Source: Paenibacillus sophorae (lineage in GTDB: Bacteria; Bacillota; Bacilli; Paenibacillales; Paenibacillaceae). From it: a DNA stretch of 64,000 nt. Both the position numbers and the translations under genes were made by a program. The DNA lies in NCBI RefSeq assembly GCF_018966525.1, contig NZ_CP076607.1, positions 5,642,001-5,706,000 of the forward strand, in the 5' to 3' direction. The notes under the pieces are model-generated. The model saw only the letters and a program-made list of their open reading frames with translations. It made no database searches and was not told the origin of the DNA. This document shows positions 52,249 to 60,916 of the stretch, in pieces (the stretch's first letter is position 1; every line of letters starts with the position of its first letter).

Positions 52249-52965
52249 CTATAGGATTGACTTCCCGCGCTTCATTAGCGAGAACAGCCGGGGTTTGCGG
52301 GTTCGCGAACGGGTAATATCCATCCGCCGTTCCAGGTAAGATTGCACGAGCGTGAACAGCGCCGTAAAGGCAAGGTAATAAATGACGGCCGCGATCAGCG
52401 TATCGACATAATCGAAGTTGGCGCTGGCGGTCTGTTGAGCGGTCAGCAGCAGATCGGTATAGCCTACGACCGAGGCCATCGCCGAGGTCTTCAGCATGCC
52501 GATAAACTGGTTGGCTGTCGGCGGGACGATGACGCGAAAAGCCTGGGGAAGAACGACGTATCTCATCCGCTGCCAGCTGTTCATTCCGAGAGCGTTAGCC
52601 GCGCGATGCTGCCCTTTGCCTACAGATGCGAGGCCGGAACGCACGATTTCCGCCATGTAGGCCGCCTCGTTAAGCGCGAGTGCGACGAATGCTGACTGGA
52701 ACCCGGTCAGCCTGATTCCAAACTGAGGCAGCGCGGTGTACACAAAGATCAGCTGCACCAACACGGGAATCCCGCGAAAAATCCAAATATACGAAGCCGC
52801 CAAGCCCTGCAGAAGCTTCCACTTTGACATTTTGGCAAGCGCAATGATGAATCCAAGAAGGACGGCGACAATCTGCGACACCAGCGTAAGCTTCATCGTA
52901 TTTATGGCTCCATCCAGAAAAGCACGGGAACCGAGATACGCCCAAACACCTTCCAAAAATTCCAT
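52249..52965 (-). CDS. Polar amino acid ABC transporter permease (HisM/GlnP family)
   Basis: 238 residues with about five spans. The family coupling motif RYVVLPQAFRVIVPPTANQF and the NEAAYMAEIVRSGLASVGKGQ signature are intact. One permease type is encoded, so a homodimer is expected. It is 29 bp upstream of the ATPase gene and downstream of the substrate-binding protein. Confidence 0.92.
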   Translation of the reverse strand: MEFLEGVWAYLGSRAFLDGAINTMKLTLVSQIVAVLLGFIIALAKMSKWKLLQGLAASYIWIFRGIPVLVQLIFVYTALPQFGIRLTGFQSAFVALALNEAAYMAEIVRSGLASVGKGQHRAANALGMNSWQRMRYVVLPQAFRVIVPPTANQFIGMLKTSAMASVVGYTDLLLTAQQTASANFDYVDTLIAAVIYYLAFTALFTLVQSYLERRMDITRSRTRKPRLFSLMKRGKSIL

Positions 52966-53058
52966 TCTTAAACCTCCTTTTTACAGCTTCCGTCAGATTC
53001 GGCGAAGAAAAATCCGTTCACGCGAATCTGACGGCTATGTTATCTAGGGTGCCTCACA

Positions 53059-53943
53059 TTACTTGAAGTAGCTCATTTCAGCCGGCAGATGGTACTTTTC
53101 CATCAACTGCTTATAGGTTCCGTTGTCAACGACTTTCTTCAACGCCGCTTCGATGGCTGTCTTCGTTTCCGTATCGCCCTTGCGAACGGCGATTCCGATC
53201 TTCGTATCCGCACCGAAGGAGCCGGCGATTTCGAATACGCCCGGTTTCTCCTCTTGCAGGTAAGCAGCTCCGGGAGAAGAGTGAAGGAATGCGTCGGCAC
53301 GGCCCTGCTCGGTTGCAAGGACGGCGTCATTGGCAGTCGGAAGCGCCAAAATTTTAATTTCTTTCTTTCCGGCTTGCTTCAGTTTTTCGTTATGTTCACG
53401 GACGTTGATTTCCTCGACAGCCCCGCGTGTGACGGCAACCGTCAGATCGGACAGATCATCCAAGCTTTTGATCCCCTTCGGATTGCCGCTCTTCACGACG
53501 ATCGAATCGGCAAGTCCCATATAAGGGATGAAGTCTACTTGCTCCTCCCGCTCGGGCTTGATATACATGGCGGAGTTGATGATATCGATCCGCTTGCCCT
53601 GCAGAGCCGGAATCAGGCCGTCGAAGTTCATCGACTGGATCTTCACTTCAACGCCCATTTCCTTCGCAATCGCTTGCCCCAGTTCAATATCGAAGCCGGT
53701 GAATTCATTGTTTACCATGTATTCGAAAGGAGGAAACGTAGCGGCCGTACCATAGGTCAAGAACCCTTTTTCAACTAAAAAAGATGGGGCTGCGGCGGAT
53801 GCCGTCTCTTGAGGCTTGCTGCTCCCAGCCGGGGAAGATGCCTGCCCACCGTTTGCGCCGTTTGTTCCGGAGCATGCGCTCAACACAGCAACCACCAATA
53901 CCAACATCGCACAGACAAGCATCTTGGTGTTCTTCATCATCAC
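53059..53943 (-). CDS. Substrate-binding lipoprotein of a polar amino acid ABC transporter
   Basis: 294 residues. Lipoprotein signal (MLVCAMLVLVVAVLSACSG, Cys about 24), Ser/Gly/Ala linker, then the family 3 SBP fold with FPPFEYMVNNEFTGFDIELGQAIAKEM and the DGLIPALQGKRIDI segment where amino acids are bound by Arg/Asp. It gives the importer its specificity; the ligand is probably a zwitterionic or cyclic amino-acid-like compound. First gene after the GntR regulator. Confidence 0.92.
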   Translation of the reverse strand: MMMKNTKMLVCAMLVLVVAVLSACSGTNGANGGQASSPAGSSKPQETASAAAPSFLVEKGFLTYGTAATFPPFEYMVNNEFTGFDIELGQAIAKEMGVEVKIQSMNFDGLIPALQGKRIDIINSAMYIKPEREEQVDFIPYMGLADSIVVKSGNPKGIKSLDDLSDLTVAVTRGAVEEINVREHNEKLKQAGKKEIKILALPTANDAVLATEQGRADAFLHSSPGAAYLQEEKPGVFEIAGSFGADTKIGIAVRKGDTETKTAIEAALKKVVDNGTYKQLMEKYHLPAEMSYFK

Positions 53944-53958
53944 GTTAATCTCTCCTCA

Positions 53959-54627
53959 TCAGTTCTGGTTGTTTTGCATTACACTCAGTACAACTTGCTG
54001 GGTCTTCCGATTGTGTTCAACTAGATAACGGCTGGCTTCCTCCGCCTGCTTGAGGGTCATAAGCTCAACCAGCCGGCGATGCTCGTTAAGGGAACCGTCA
54101 ACCATTCCGGGCTGAATTAAAAGAATGCGGCGATACCGCTCGCTCTGCTCCCATAATCGTTCAATGATCGACAACAGCACAGGACGCTGTGCAAGACTGT
54201 AAATGAACATATGAAACTCGCGGTTGGCGGCCAGAATGGCTTCGGTGTCGAGGCTGTGGTGATTGGCCAGCTCCTCCTGCTTCTGAATCATGCCGTTAAG
54301 AACGGCAGCATCCTCCGGCGTTAGCAGCTCTGTCGCAAGCTGTACGGCCAATCCTTCCAGATTACAACGGACCAGATAAATATCTTCGAGATGCTCCGCC
54401 GACAGTGGGGTGACCGTTACGCCCCTGTGTGAATGCAGCAGAACCAGGTCCTGGGCTGCCAGCTTGTCCAGCGCGCTGCGGACGGGCATTTTGCTTACCC
54501 CGAGACGGGCGGCGACAGCGTCTTGGTCGATTTTCTCACCAGGAGCCAATTCGCCGGATAACACCCACTGCTTAAGAACGGAGTACACATGCTCCGACGC
54601 GGTAACAAAAGTTGGGATTCTACTCAA
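53959..54627 (-). CDS. GntR family regulator with FCD (FadR C-terminal) domain
   Basis: 222 residues. N-terminal winged helix (HVYSVLKQWVLSGELAPGEKIDQDAVAARLGVSKMPVRSALDKLAAQDLVLLHSHRGVTV) and an all-helical FCD domain with metal-binding residues D/H in AANREFHMFIYSLAQRPVL and LMTLKQAEEASRYLVEHNRKT. It represses catabolic genes until a carboxylate ligand binds. It precedes the transport and enzyme genes on the same strand (15 bp to the SBP). Probable operators are the 18-bp palindromes at 54665 and 54871. Confidence 0.92.
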   Translation of the reverse strand: MSRIPTFVTASEHVYSVLKQWVLSGELAPGEKIDQDAVAARLGVSKMPVRSALDKLAAQDLVLLHSHRGVTVTPLSAEHLEDIYLVRCNLEGLAVQLATELLTPEDAAVLNGMIQKQEELANHHSLDTEAILAANREFHMFIYSLAQRPVLLSIIERLWEQSERYRRILLIQPGMVDGSLNEHRRLVELMTLKQAEEASRYLVEHNRKTQQVVLSVMQNNQN

Positions 54628-54664
54628 TCATTCAGCATCTCCTCTCGCAAAAATTTCAAGATCG

Positions 54665-54682
54665 GATATTTGATCAAATATC
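54665..54682. promoter_or_regulatory. GntR operator, perfect 18-bp palindrome (copy 1)
   Basis: GATATTTGATCAAATATC, perfect dyad, about 40 bases upstream of gntR and about 30 bases downstream of the minus-strand promoter -10. Identical to copy 2 in sequence. Confidence 0.8.
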
Positions 54683-54714
54683 AACGATCAATGATTACCT
54701 GTGATATAGGTCAC

Positions 54715-54744
54715 ATTGTAAGGGCCAATTCGACAAACTGTCAA
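54715..54744 (-). promoter_or_regulatory. Promoter of the gntR-led catabolic operon
   Basis: Minus-strand TTGACA (54739-54744), 18-base spacer, TACAAT (54715-54720). Operator copy 1 lies in the transcribed leader, so repression there would act as a roadblock. Confidence 0.7.
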
Positions 54745-54834
54745 TAAAAATATCTCAAATTGTAAATATTCCTGTCATGAAGTCGAAATAACTAACATAA
54801 AGTCGAAAAAATAGATATTTTGTCGATATTTCAG
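54745..54834. other. Intergenic stretch between divergent promoters with AAGTCGAAA repeats
   Basis: AT-rich; contains two direct repeats of the form ATgAAGTCGAAAtAA and ATaAAGTCGAAAaAA (about 54778-54810) and a third related TTTTGTCGATATTTC. No gene. Possibly a binding site for a second regulator. Confidence 0.35.
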
Positions 54835-54888
54835 TTGCAAAATGAGATTTTATGTGACTATAATTACTGTGATATTTGATCAAATATC
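54835..54888 (+). promoter_or_regulatory. Promoter of the enolase-superfamily gene with overlapping operator (copy 2)
   Basis: TTGCAA (54835-54840), 18-base spacer, TATAAT (54859-54864). The second GATATTTGATCAAATATC (54871-54888) starts at about +1, the classic repressor position, so the regulator should control this gene as well as the operon. Confidence 0.75.
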
Positions 54889-55036
54889 AATTTTTTTATC
54901 TTTTTTCGTGTTATAAGAGTTTGTCGCGTCATATTCCATGACATAACTTCCTTCTTAATCGTCTCCCTTCTCCTTACAAGATCGTGCCAATTCCACCATG
55001 AGCCCATTCTGCCGAATGAAAAAACGAGGTGTAGGT

Positions 55037-56170
55037 ATGCTTATTTCACAAATTGATGTGTTCAGATGTGACCTCCCGCTCTCTCCCCCATTCACTCATT
55101 CTTCTTCCGGGACCGTCACTCATTTAAAAGAAATCTATCTGCGCATTACGGCTGATTCCGGCGTTACCGGCTGGAGCGAAGTTCGCGGAAACTGCGAATA
55201 CGTTACCGGCGATACGCCCGAACGCGTTGCGGCTGTTCTTACCCATACACTGGGCCCCGCACTCATCGGAAAGCCTGTTATGAACAGAAATAGGATCAAT
55301 GCCCAGCTCGACAGGCTGATTAACGGAAACAGCGCGGCCCGCGCCGCGGTGGACATTGCGCTGCTCGATCTCATGGGCAAGCAGTTGAAAGTGTCCGTCG
55401 CCGAGCTGCTAGGGGGACGGCTGCGGGATTCCATCCCGAGCGATGCCACGATTGCCTTCGGCACACCGGACGAAGCCGAGGAGGAAGCGGCCCGGTATTT
55501 GCAGGGCGGTTTTCGGACGATTAAGGTGAGAGTCGGCCCTGACCGGGCCGGAGACCTTGAGCGGGTGCGGCGGGCCAGAGCCGTCATCGACTCACTCGGG
55601 CTTGGCGCAGAAGTTCTTCTGTGTGTCGATGCCAATCAAGGTTGGACGCCCAAGCAAGCGTCCCTTCGCTTGAGGGAACTCGAAGCACTCGGCGTGGAAT
55701 GGGTCGAGCAGCCCGTACCCGCTGACGACTTCGCCGGTCTGAAACAGGTAAAGCAGCAGACACGGGCCGCCGTTGTAGCCGATGAGAGCTGCCGCACCTG
55801 CGCGGATGTCGCCCGGATTGCCGCCGAGGGCGCGGCCGATATTGTCCACTTGAAGCTTGTAAAGGCGGGGTCTGTCGCCAATATGCTGCGGATGATGGCG
55901 GTCGCCGAATCTTTCGGCATCCCGTATATGCTCGGGCAGATGGACGAGGGGCGGCTGGCTACTGCCGCTCTGCTGCAAATCGCGGCGGCTTCACGCGCCA
56001 GCCACTTTGAAGTGTGGGGATTCCAGCGAGTCCGTCCCGAAGATGATCCCGCCGGCGCGCTTTCGGTATCGAACGGGGCCGTATCCGTTCCCGAAGGCTT
56101 CGGACTGGGAGTCACCGTCGATGAATCCCGCTTGACCAAGATAGCCAGCCTGTCCGCAGGCGTAATATAG
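55037..56170 (+). CDS. Enolase-superfamily enzyme (muconate-lactonizing / dipeptide-epimerase group)
   Basis: 377 residues from ATG 55037 (GAGGTGTAGGT upstream). N-terminal capping domain with a 20s loop (LPLSPPFTHSSSGTV) and a C-terminal barrel. Metal ligands Asp, Glu, Asp in VDANQGW, VEQPVPA and VADESC; Lys of VKAG at the last strand. The second-strand motif reads TIKVRVG, so the usual KxK acid/base pair is KxR, a change that would alter proton-abstraction chemistry. It epimerises or cycloisomerises a carboxylate, probably the operon's substrate or a stereoisomer. A ~400-bp divergent region separates it from gntR. Confidence 0.88.
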   Translation: MLISQIDVFRCDLPLSPPFTHSSSGTVTHLKEIYLRITADSGVTGWSEVRGNCEYVTGDTPERVAAVLTHTLGPALIGKPVMNRNRINAQLDRLINGNSAARAAVDIALLDLMGKQLKVSVAELLGGRLRDSIPSDATIAFGTPDEAEEEAARYLQGGFRTIKVRVGPDRAGDLERVRRARAVIDSLGLGAEVLLCVDANQGWTPKQASLRLRELEALGVEWVEQPVPADDFAGLKQVKQQTRAAVVADESCRTCADVARIAAEGAADIVHLKLVKAGSVANMLRMMAVAESFGIPYMLGQMDEGRLATAALLQIAAASRASHFEVWGFQRVRPEDDPAGALSVSNGAVSVPEGFGLGVTVDESRLTKIASLSAGVI

Positions 56171-56204
56171 ACCGCATCTAGGACTTCGAATATATTATTG
56201 AAGC

Positions 56205-56250
56205 AAAACAGCAAGCCTCCGTTTGATTGGATGCTTGCTGTTTGTATTTT
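56205..56250. terminator. Terminator, ACAGCAAGC/GCTTGCTGT type (copy 1)
   Basis: ACAGCAAGC and GCTTGCTGT stem around a short loop, flanked by A-rich and T-rich ends, so it can work both ways between the enolase-superfamily gene and the convergent quinone reductase gene. Nearly the same hairpin is at 62106-62153. Confidence 0.8.
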
Positions 56251-56269
56251 CCGATCCCTGGCAGCTTGA

Positions 56270-57265
56270 TTATTGAATCTGCAAAACGATCTTTCCGATG
56301 GTGTTCTTCTTTTCTAAAAGGAGATGTGTCTCCGCTGCCTGTTCCAATGGATAGACACCTGACACCTCGGAGCGAAGCTCTCCGCGCGCCAGCATGCCGA
56401 GCGCTTCCTTCGCCGCTGCTCCCACCTTGTTCGGAGCGGTCTCGGCGTACCCGCCGAGCGAAAAACCGGCAATCGCTTGATTACCTATCCATAAACCGTT
56501 CATCGATTGAAGCATGTCCGGTTCGCCGCTCGCATTCCCCACAACGACCAGTTGTCCGAGCGGGCTAAGCACTTGAAGACTACGGGAGCGCGCTTCTCCT
56601 CCCACAGGATCGAAGACGGCATCGACGCCTGCTCCCCCTGTTGCGTCAAGAACACGTTCAACAAACTCCTCCCGGATAAAGAGCTCGTCATAACCAAGAG
56701 ACTCGGCGAGTTTCAATTTCCCTGTACTGCCGACCGTACCCATCACATGCTTTGCTCCCAGCCGCTTGGCCACTTGACCGAGAAAGCTCCCAAGCCCTCC
56801 GGCAGCAGCGTGAATGAGTACCTTACTCCCCGCCTGCATCCGATGTACGTCTTTTATAGCCATGTAGGCGGTCGTCAAATTAACGATGGACGCCGCTGCT
56901 GTAGCCAGGTCAAGCTCCGAACCGAGTGAATCAAGGGGTACGGTCAGCGAAGCTCTTACATTCGCCATTGTCGCGTAGCCCCCAAGATTCAGCAGCGTCA
57001 TCGATGCAACGGGCTGACCGACATAGAAGCCCTCCACTCCTTCCCCAATCGCCCGGACATATCCGGACACTTCCAATCCAGGTATAAGCGGCATTGAGAA
57101 TGAAGAACCGAATTCGCCCCTCCGCAACAATATGTCCGCGTATCCAACGCCCGCATAAGCCACGTCAATCGTGAGATTTCCGGGAGCCGGCTTGAGATCG
57201 GGCAATTCCATAAGCCGTAATTTTTCTACGCCGCCAAATCCGTCAATGACCATCGCTTTCATCAT
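56270..57265 (-). CDS. Zinc-type-fold NADPH:quinone oxidoreductase (MDR superfamily)
   Basis: 331 residues from ATG 57265 (AAGGAGG 6-9 bases upstream). N-terminal GroES-like domain (LTIDVAYAGVGYADILLRRGEF, LIPGLEVSGYVRAIGEGVEG) and NAD(P) Rossmann fold with VLIHAAAGGLGSFLGQVAKRLGA. It lacks the structural-zinc cysteine cluster, so it is of the QOR/crotonyl-CoA-like subgroup without zinc. It reduces quinones or enones. It stands between convergent and divergent neighbours. Confidence 0.9.
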   Translation of the reverse strand: MMKAMVIDGFGGVEKLRLMELPDLKPAPGNLTIDVAYAGVGYADILLRRGEFGSSFSMPLIPGLEVSGYVRAIGEGVEGFYVGQPVASMTLLNLGGYATMANVRASLTVPLDSLGSELDLATAAASIVNLTTAYMAIKDVHRMQAGSKVLIHAAAGGLGSFLGQVAKRLGAKHVMGTVGSTGKLKLAESLGYDELFIREEFVERVLDATGGAGVDAVFDPVGGEARSRSLQVLSPLGQLVVVGNASGEPDMLQSMNGLWIGNQAIAGFSLGGYAETAPNKVGAAAKEALGMLARGELRSEVSGVYPLEQAAETHLLLEKKNTIGKIVLQIQ

Positions 57266-57402
57266 CTTTACCTCCTTCAAATCTACCGGTTGTAGCTATC
57301 TTAATTCGCCCGGAGGAAGGCAGACAGTGTTTATTTATACGGGTATAGAATTTGATAGGATAACGAAAAAAGACTTTGCTGCAAGAGCGAATCAACGGCC
57401 AG

Positions 57403-58251
57403 TTAAAGGATGGATTGTCCGGCAAATTCCAACATACGCTGTTCGGTGAATGTACCCTCGTCGGGGGTGTAGACACAGAGGTGGATATCGGAATTGCCGT
57501 TTATATGACTGAATGAATTCAGTGTAAAGCTTAATGGCCCTGCCCCGGGATGATTTAATTCAAATCGGACGGCTTTCTTATCCTGCACATCATGCAGCTG
57601 CCATAACTCTGAGAATGCTGGGCTGTCGTTATATAGTCCTTGTACGAATTCCTCGAGCACAGGATCATCCGGATGCTGGTCGTAATAAGAACGGAAGATC
57701 GCTAAGCCGTATCTGGCAAACTCGTCCCAGTTGGTTATGTTCTGGCGCAAAGAAGAGTCGGTGAATACGAGACGCGTCATATTGCATTCTTCCTTGGGAA
57801 GCGAATCGAAATCCGTTAAAAATTTGGAGGCCATACGGTTCCAAACCAGTACATCTGTCCGGAATGTGGCGATAATGGCAGGATAACGAATTTGTTCGAC
57901 AATCTGCCGCAGCCCCGTGTCTATTCCATTAATTGGTGACGCGCTGGGGTCGGTCATCCGATCATAATTCGCCAGTCGTTGGAGGTGCAGGTGCTCTTCC
58001 GGAGATAGCAGCAAAGCTCTTCCTATTCTTTCGATAACATCTTTAGATACACGAACTTCCCGCCCCTGCTCCAACCACGTATACCAGGTCGTGCTCACTT
58101 CAGCTAACTCGGCAACTTCTTCCCGGCGAAGCCCTGGAGTTCTTCTCCGACCATACTTCCCGCTGATGCCAACCATGGCGGGCTGTATCCGCTCCCGGCG
58201 CGATCTCAGAAACTGGCCTAACGCTTTAAGCTTCCGTAATTCCATTGACAC
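57403..58251 (-). CDS. XRE-family regulator with MmyB-like ligand-binding domain
   Basis: 282 residues. N-terminal HTH (RRTPGLRREEVAELAEVSTTWYTWLEQGREVRVSKDVIERIGRAL) of the type with the RTPGLRREE motif, then the MmyB-type PAS-like domain (WNRMASKFLTDF, LRQNITNWDEFARYGLAIFRS, and a C-terminal DIHLCVYTPDEGTF). Such proteins bind a fatty acid or similar hydrophobic ligand and often control an adjacent oxidoreductase, here probably the quinone reductase gene. GTG 58251 has AGGGGGGA upstream; ATG 58245 is possible. Confidence 0.88.
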   Translation of the reverse strand: MSMELRKLKALGQFLRSRRERIQPAMVGISGKYGRRRTPGLRREEVAELAEVSTTWYTWLEQGREVRVSKDVIERIGRALLLSPEEHLHLQRLANYDRMTDPSASPINGIDTGLRQIVEQIRYPAIIATFRTDVLVWNRMASKFLTDFDSLPKEECNMTRLVFTDSSLRQNITNWDEFARYGLAIFRSYYDQHPDDPVLEEFVQGLYNDSPAFSELWQLHDVQDKKAVRFELNHPGAGPLSFTLNSFSHINGNSDIHLCVYTPDEGTFTEQRMLEFAGQSIL

Positions 58252-58449
58252 GGTACATCCCCCCTAATCTTAGGATAACACAACCATCATTCCCGCCGAA
58301 AAAATCCCCCCCTTTATCACACGCTCTTGGGAAACAGGAAAATTATGCATCCATCTGAAATAACGGGCGTATTCAATGTTATACCTACAATTGAAATCAT
58401 AGCCCTAAATATTGGAAGTAAGTTATCATATATAGAGGAGGTGCGTCTT

Positions 58450-59193
58450 TTGAATAGCTCGAGACTTATGAAGCTGCTGGGGCTTATTGCCGGGGTTGTA
58501 ATCCTGAATATTCTAATTTTGTCACCGGGTTTATTAGGGGTGGAAATCGGAGGTGAAAGTGTTCTTGAGACCGCTTCAGGTGTGACCTTACTGGTTATTA
58601 GTCTCCTTGTGCTGCTGTACGGGAGTTATGCTTTACTGTTTAAACCTCCTGTTCTGGCGCCTGTAAAAAACATGAAATCGCATGAGGATTATATAGCAGC
58701 GCTTAACCATTACAGAAATGCAAAGGGGTTAAAGAAGGATATTGCTCTCGCCCTGGATCAGTTGGATCGAATAGAAAAGAAGAAAACCACCTTGTTGGAT
58801 GTCCTTGGTCAAAGATTTGATCCGGCGGAGCTAAGTTACAGGAAGTTCCATTCTGTCATTGATGAGGTCGGGCGACTTTTTTACCTGAATATCAAGGGAA
58901 TCCTGAATAAGCTTAGTGTATTCGATGCTTCAGAGCTCTCCGCTTTCACCAGTGAGCAGAAGCTCGCACAGTTTTCCAATAAACTGGTTCAAGAAAAAAC
59001 AGCTCTACACAATGAGTACTTAACCTCCGTAACGGGATACCTTGGCGCAAATGAAGAAATTCTGCTGAAGCTAGACAAGCTGCTGCTGGAGATCACTCAA
59101 TTGAACAGTACAGATTATCAAAATATCGAGGATATGCCCTGCATGCAGGAAATGGATGCATTGATCAAGCAGACAAAGTTCTATAAGCAATGA
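58450..59193 (+). CDS. Membrane protein with C-terminal coiled coil, first gene of the VWA/TelA operon
   Basis: About 247 residues from TTG 58450, preferred because GAGGAGGTG lies 7 bases upstream; the ATG 41 codons earlier has none. Two membrane spans near the N-terminus (LLGLIAGVVILNILILSPGLLG and TASGVTLLVISLLVLLYGSY), then a ~170-residue cytoplasmic helical region (LALDQLDRIEKKKTTLLDVL, KLAQFSNKLVQEKTALHNEYL). It resembles the XpaC/5-bromo-4-chloroindolyl-phosphate hydrolysis group only by genomic context. 13 bp separate it from the VWA gene. Function unknown. Confidence 0.75.
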   Translation: MNSSRLMKLLGLIAGVVILNILILSPGLLGVEIGGESVLETASGVTLLVISLLVLLYGSYALLFKPPVLAPVKNMKSHEDYIAALNHYRNAKGLKKDIALALDQLDRIEKKKTTLLDVLGQRFDPAELSYRKFHSVIDEVGRLFYLNIKGILNKLSVFDASELSAFTSEQKLAQFSNKLVQEKTALHNEYLTSVTGYLGANEEILLKLDKLLLEITQLNSTDYQNIEDMPCMQEMDALIKQTKFYKQ

Positions 59194-59206
59194 AAGGGAG
59201 ATGAGC

Positions 59207-60895
59207 ATGGCTAGAAAAGGTAAAGCGTTTGTGGTGTTAGGGGTTATCGCTGTGGCCGTTTTTGTTCTTGTGTATTTTGGGATCAGCTTAACCTCCAATT
59301 TAGGCAAAAGCCAGACACAGGTAACTGCGGAAGGAGCGGCCAAGCAGCTGGATAAACTTTACAAAAGCATTTCTGTAACTGCCGCGGAACCAATAAAGGG
59401 TCAGATCGACCTTGATCCTGCGGCTGTCGGCGACTCATTGCCCGATATCTCCAAGTTCCCTATATCCGTAGCCAACACAACGGACAGTTTCGTAGAAATT
59501 TTCTCTTCCACAGAGAAATCAGGGACCGATGTTGACGGGTGGTTGAACGAGGTAGCGACAGATTTCAATAAGTCCAATATTGTGGTGAATGGGAAGCCCG
59601 TTTCGGTCAAGATCCGCAATATTGCTTCAGGAACAGCCGCAGATTACATAAAATCGGGCAAATATGTGCCGGACGCCTTCACTCCTTCCAATGAGCTGTG
59701 GGGAGAAATGGTCAAAGCGCAGGGCATCCAAACCCAGCTTATATCGAAGCGTCTTGCCGGCAATGTTGCCGGTATTGTAACAACCAAGAAAAAGTATGAT
59801 GAGCTGGTGAATAAGTACGGCTCCTTAAATATCAAGACGGTTACAGACGCTATAGCGAATAACGAGCTGGCTATGGGGTACACCGATCCTTTCGCCAGTT
59901 CGACAGGACTCAACTTTTTGGTGACCGCCCTTCAGACTTTTGACAGCTCGGATTTACTAGGGGATAAGGCGGTTCAAGGGTTTGAGAAATTCCAGGCCAA
60001 TGTCCCTTTCACCGCGTCTACAACTTTGCAAATGCGTGATGCGGCTAAGTCGGGAATGCTTGACGCTTTTGTCCTGGAGTACCAAACCTATGTCAATGCG
60101 CCGGATCTGAAGAGCGGTTATGTGTTCACTCCTTTTGGCGTAAGGCATGACAGTCCGCTGTACGCTTTGGGCAATTTGCCGCAAGAAAAGCTGGACATTA
60201 TTAAGAAGTTTGCAGAGTTCGCCGAGCAGGATAAGTATCAGAAATCAGCTGCGGACAAAGGATTCAACGGTCTTCCGGATTATCATTCAGAGCTAGGCGC
60301 AGTTGACGGTACTCTCCTATCCTCCGCACAGAAGCTGTGGAAGGAAAAGAAGAACGGAAATAAACCGATTGCAGCGGTATTTGTAGCCGATGTATCCGGA
60401 AGTATGGACGGTGAGCCTCTCAATCGGCTAAAAGAGTCGTTATTACAAGGGCAAAAGTACCTCGGCAGAGACAACAGCATTGGTTTGGTTTCTTATTCCA
60501 GTGAAGTTTCGGTCAACCTTCCGATTGGGAAGTACGACGCGAATCAGCAGTCTATGTTTGTCGGAGCGGTTAACAGCCTGCAGGCCGGCGGCGGCACAGC
60601 TACTTTTGACGGTATTGCCGTGGCCATGAAAATGCTTCGAGATGAGCTGACAGTTAACCCTGATGTTAAACCTGTGATCTTTGTCTTAAGTGACGGGGAA
60701 ACGAATGAAGGGCATTCGCTCGATGATATCAGGGGGTTAATTGAGACCTTCAAAATTCCGGTATATACGATTGGTTACAATGCGAATATCAAAGCGCTTC
60801 AAAGCATTTCAAGCATCAATGAGGCGGCCAGCATCAACGCGGATACGGACGATGTGGTGTATAAGATCGGTAATTTGCTCAACGTTCAAATGTAA
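59207..60895 (+). CDS. Membrane-anchored SBP-VWA fusion protein
   Basis: 562 residues from ATG 59207 (AAAGGGAG upstream). An N-terminal uncleaved signal anchor (FVVLGVIAVAVFVLVYFGISL) is followed by an extracellular bacterial solute-binding-like lobe (about 80-375: FVEIFSSTEKSGTDVDGWLNEV, GYTDPFASSTGLNFLVTAL, MLDAFVLEYQTYV). A C-terminal von Willebrand A domain has an intact MIDAS: DVSGSMDGEPL (DxSxS), the Thr of GGGTATFDG and the Asp of LSDGETNEG. It is similar in architecture to phosphate- or metal-type ABC binding proteins joined to VWA. It probably senses a ligand or assembles a surface complex with the neighbouring TelA protein. Confidence 0.85.
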   Translation: MARKGKAFVVLGVIAVAVFVLVYFGISLTSNLGKSQTQVTAEGAAKQLDKLYKSISVTAAEPIKGQIDLDPAAVGDSLPDISKFPISVANTTDSFVEIFSSTEKSGTDVDGWLNEVATDFNKSNIVVNGKPVSVKIRNIASGTAADYIKSGKYVPDAFTPSNELWGEMVKAQGIQTQLISKRLAGNVAGIVTTKKKYDELVNKYGSLNIKTVTDAIANNELAMGYTDPFASSTGLNFLVTALQTFDSSDLLGDKAVQGFEKFQANVPFTASTTLQMRDAAKSGMLDAFVLEYQTYVNAPDLKSGYVFTPFGVRHDSPLYALGNLPQEKLDIIKKFAEFAEQDKYQKSAADKGFNGLPDYHSELGAVDGTLLSSAQKLWKEKKNGNKPIAAVFVADVSGSMDGEPLNRLKESLLQGQKYLGRDNSIGLVSYSSEVSVNLPIGKYDANQQSMFVGAVNSLQAGGGTATFDGIAVAMKMLRDELTVNPDVKPVIFVLSDGETNEGHSLDDIRGLIETFKIPVYTIGYNANIKALQSISSINEAASINADTDDVVYKIGNLLNVQM

Positions 60896-60916
60896 TTTTT
60901 ATTAGGAGGGGTTACC

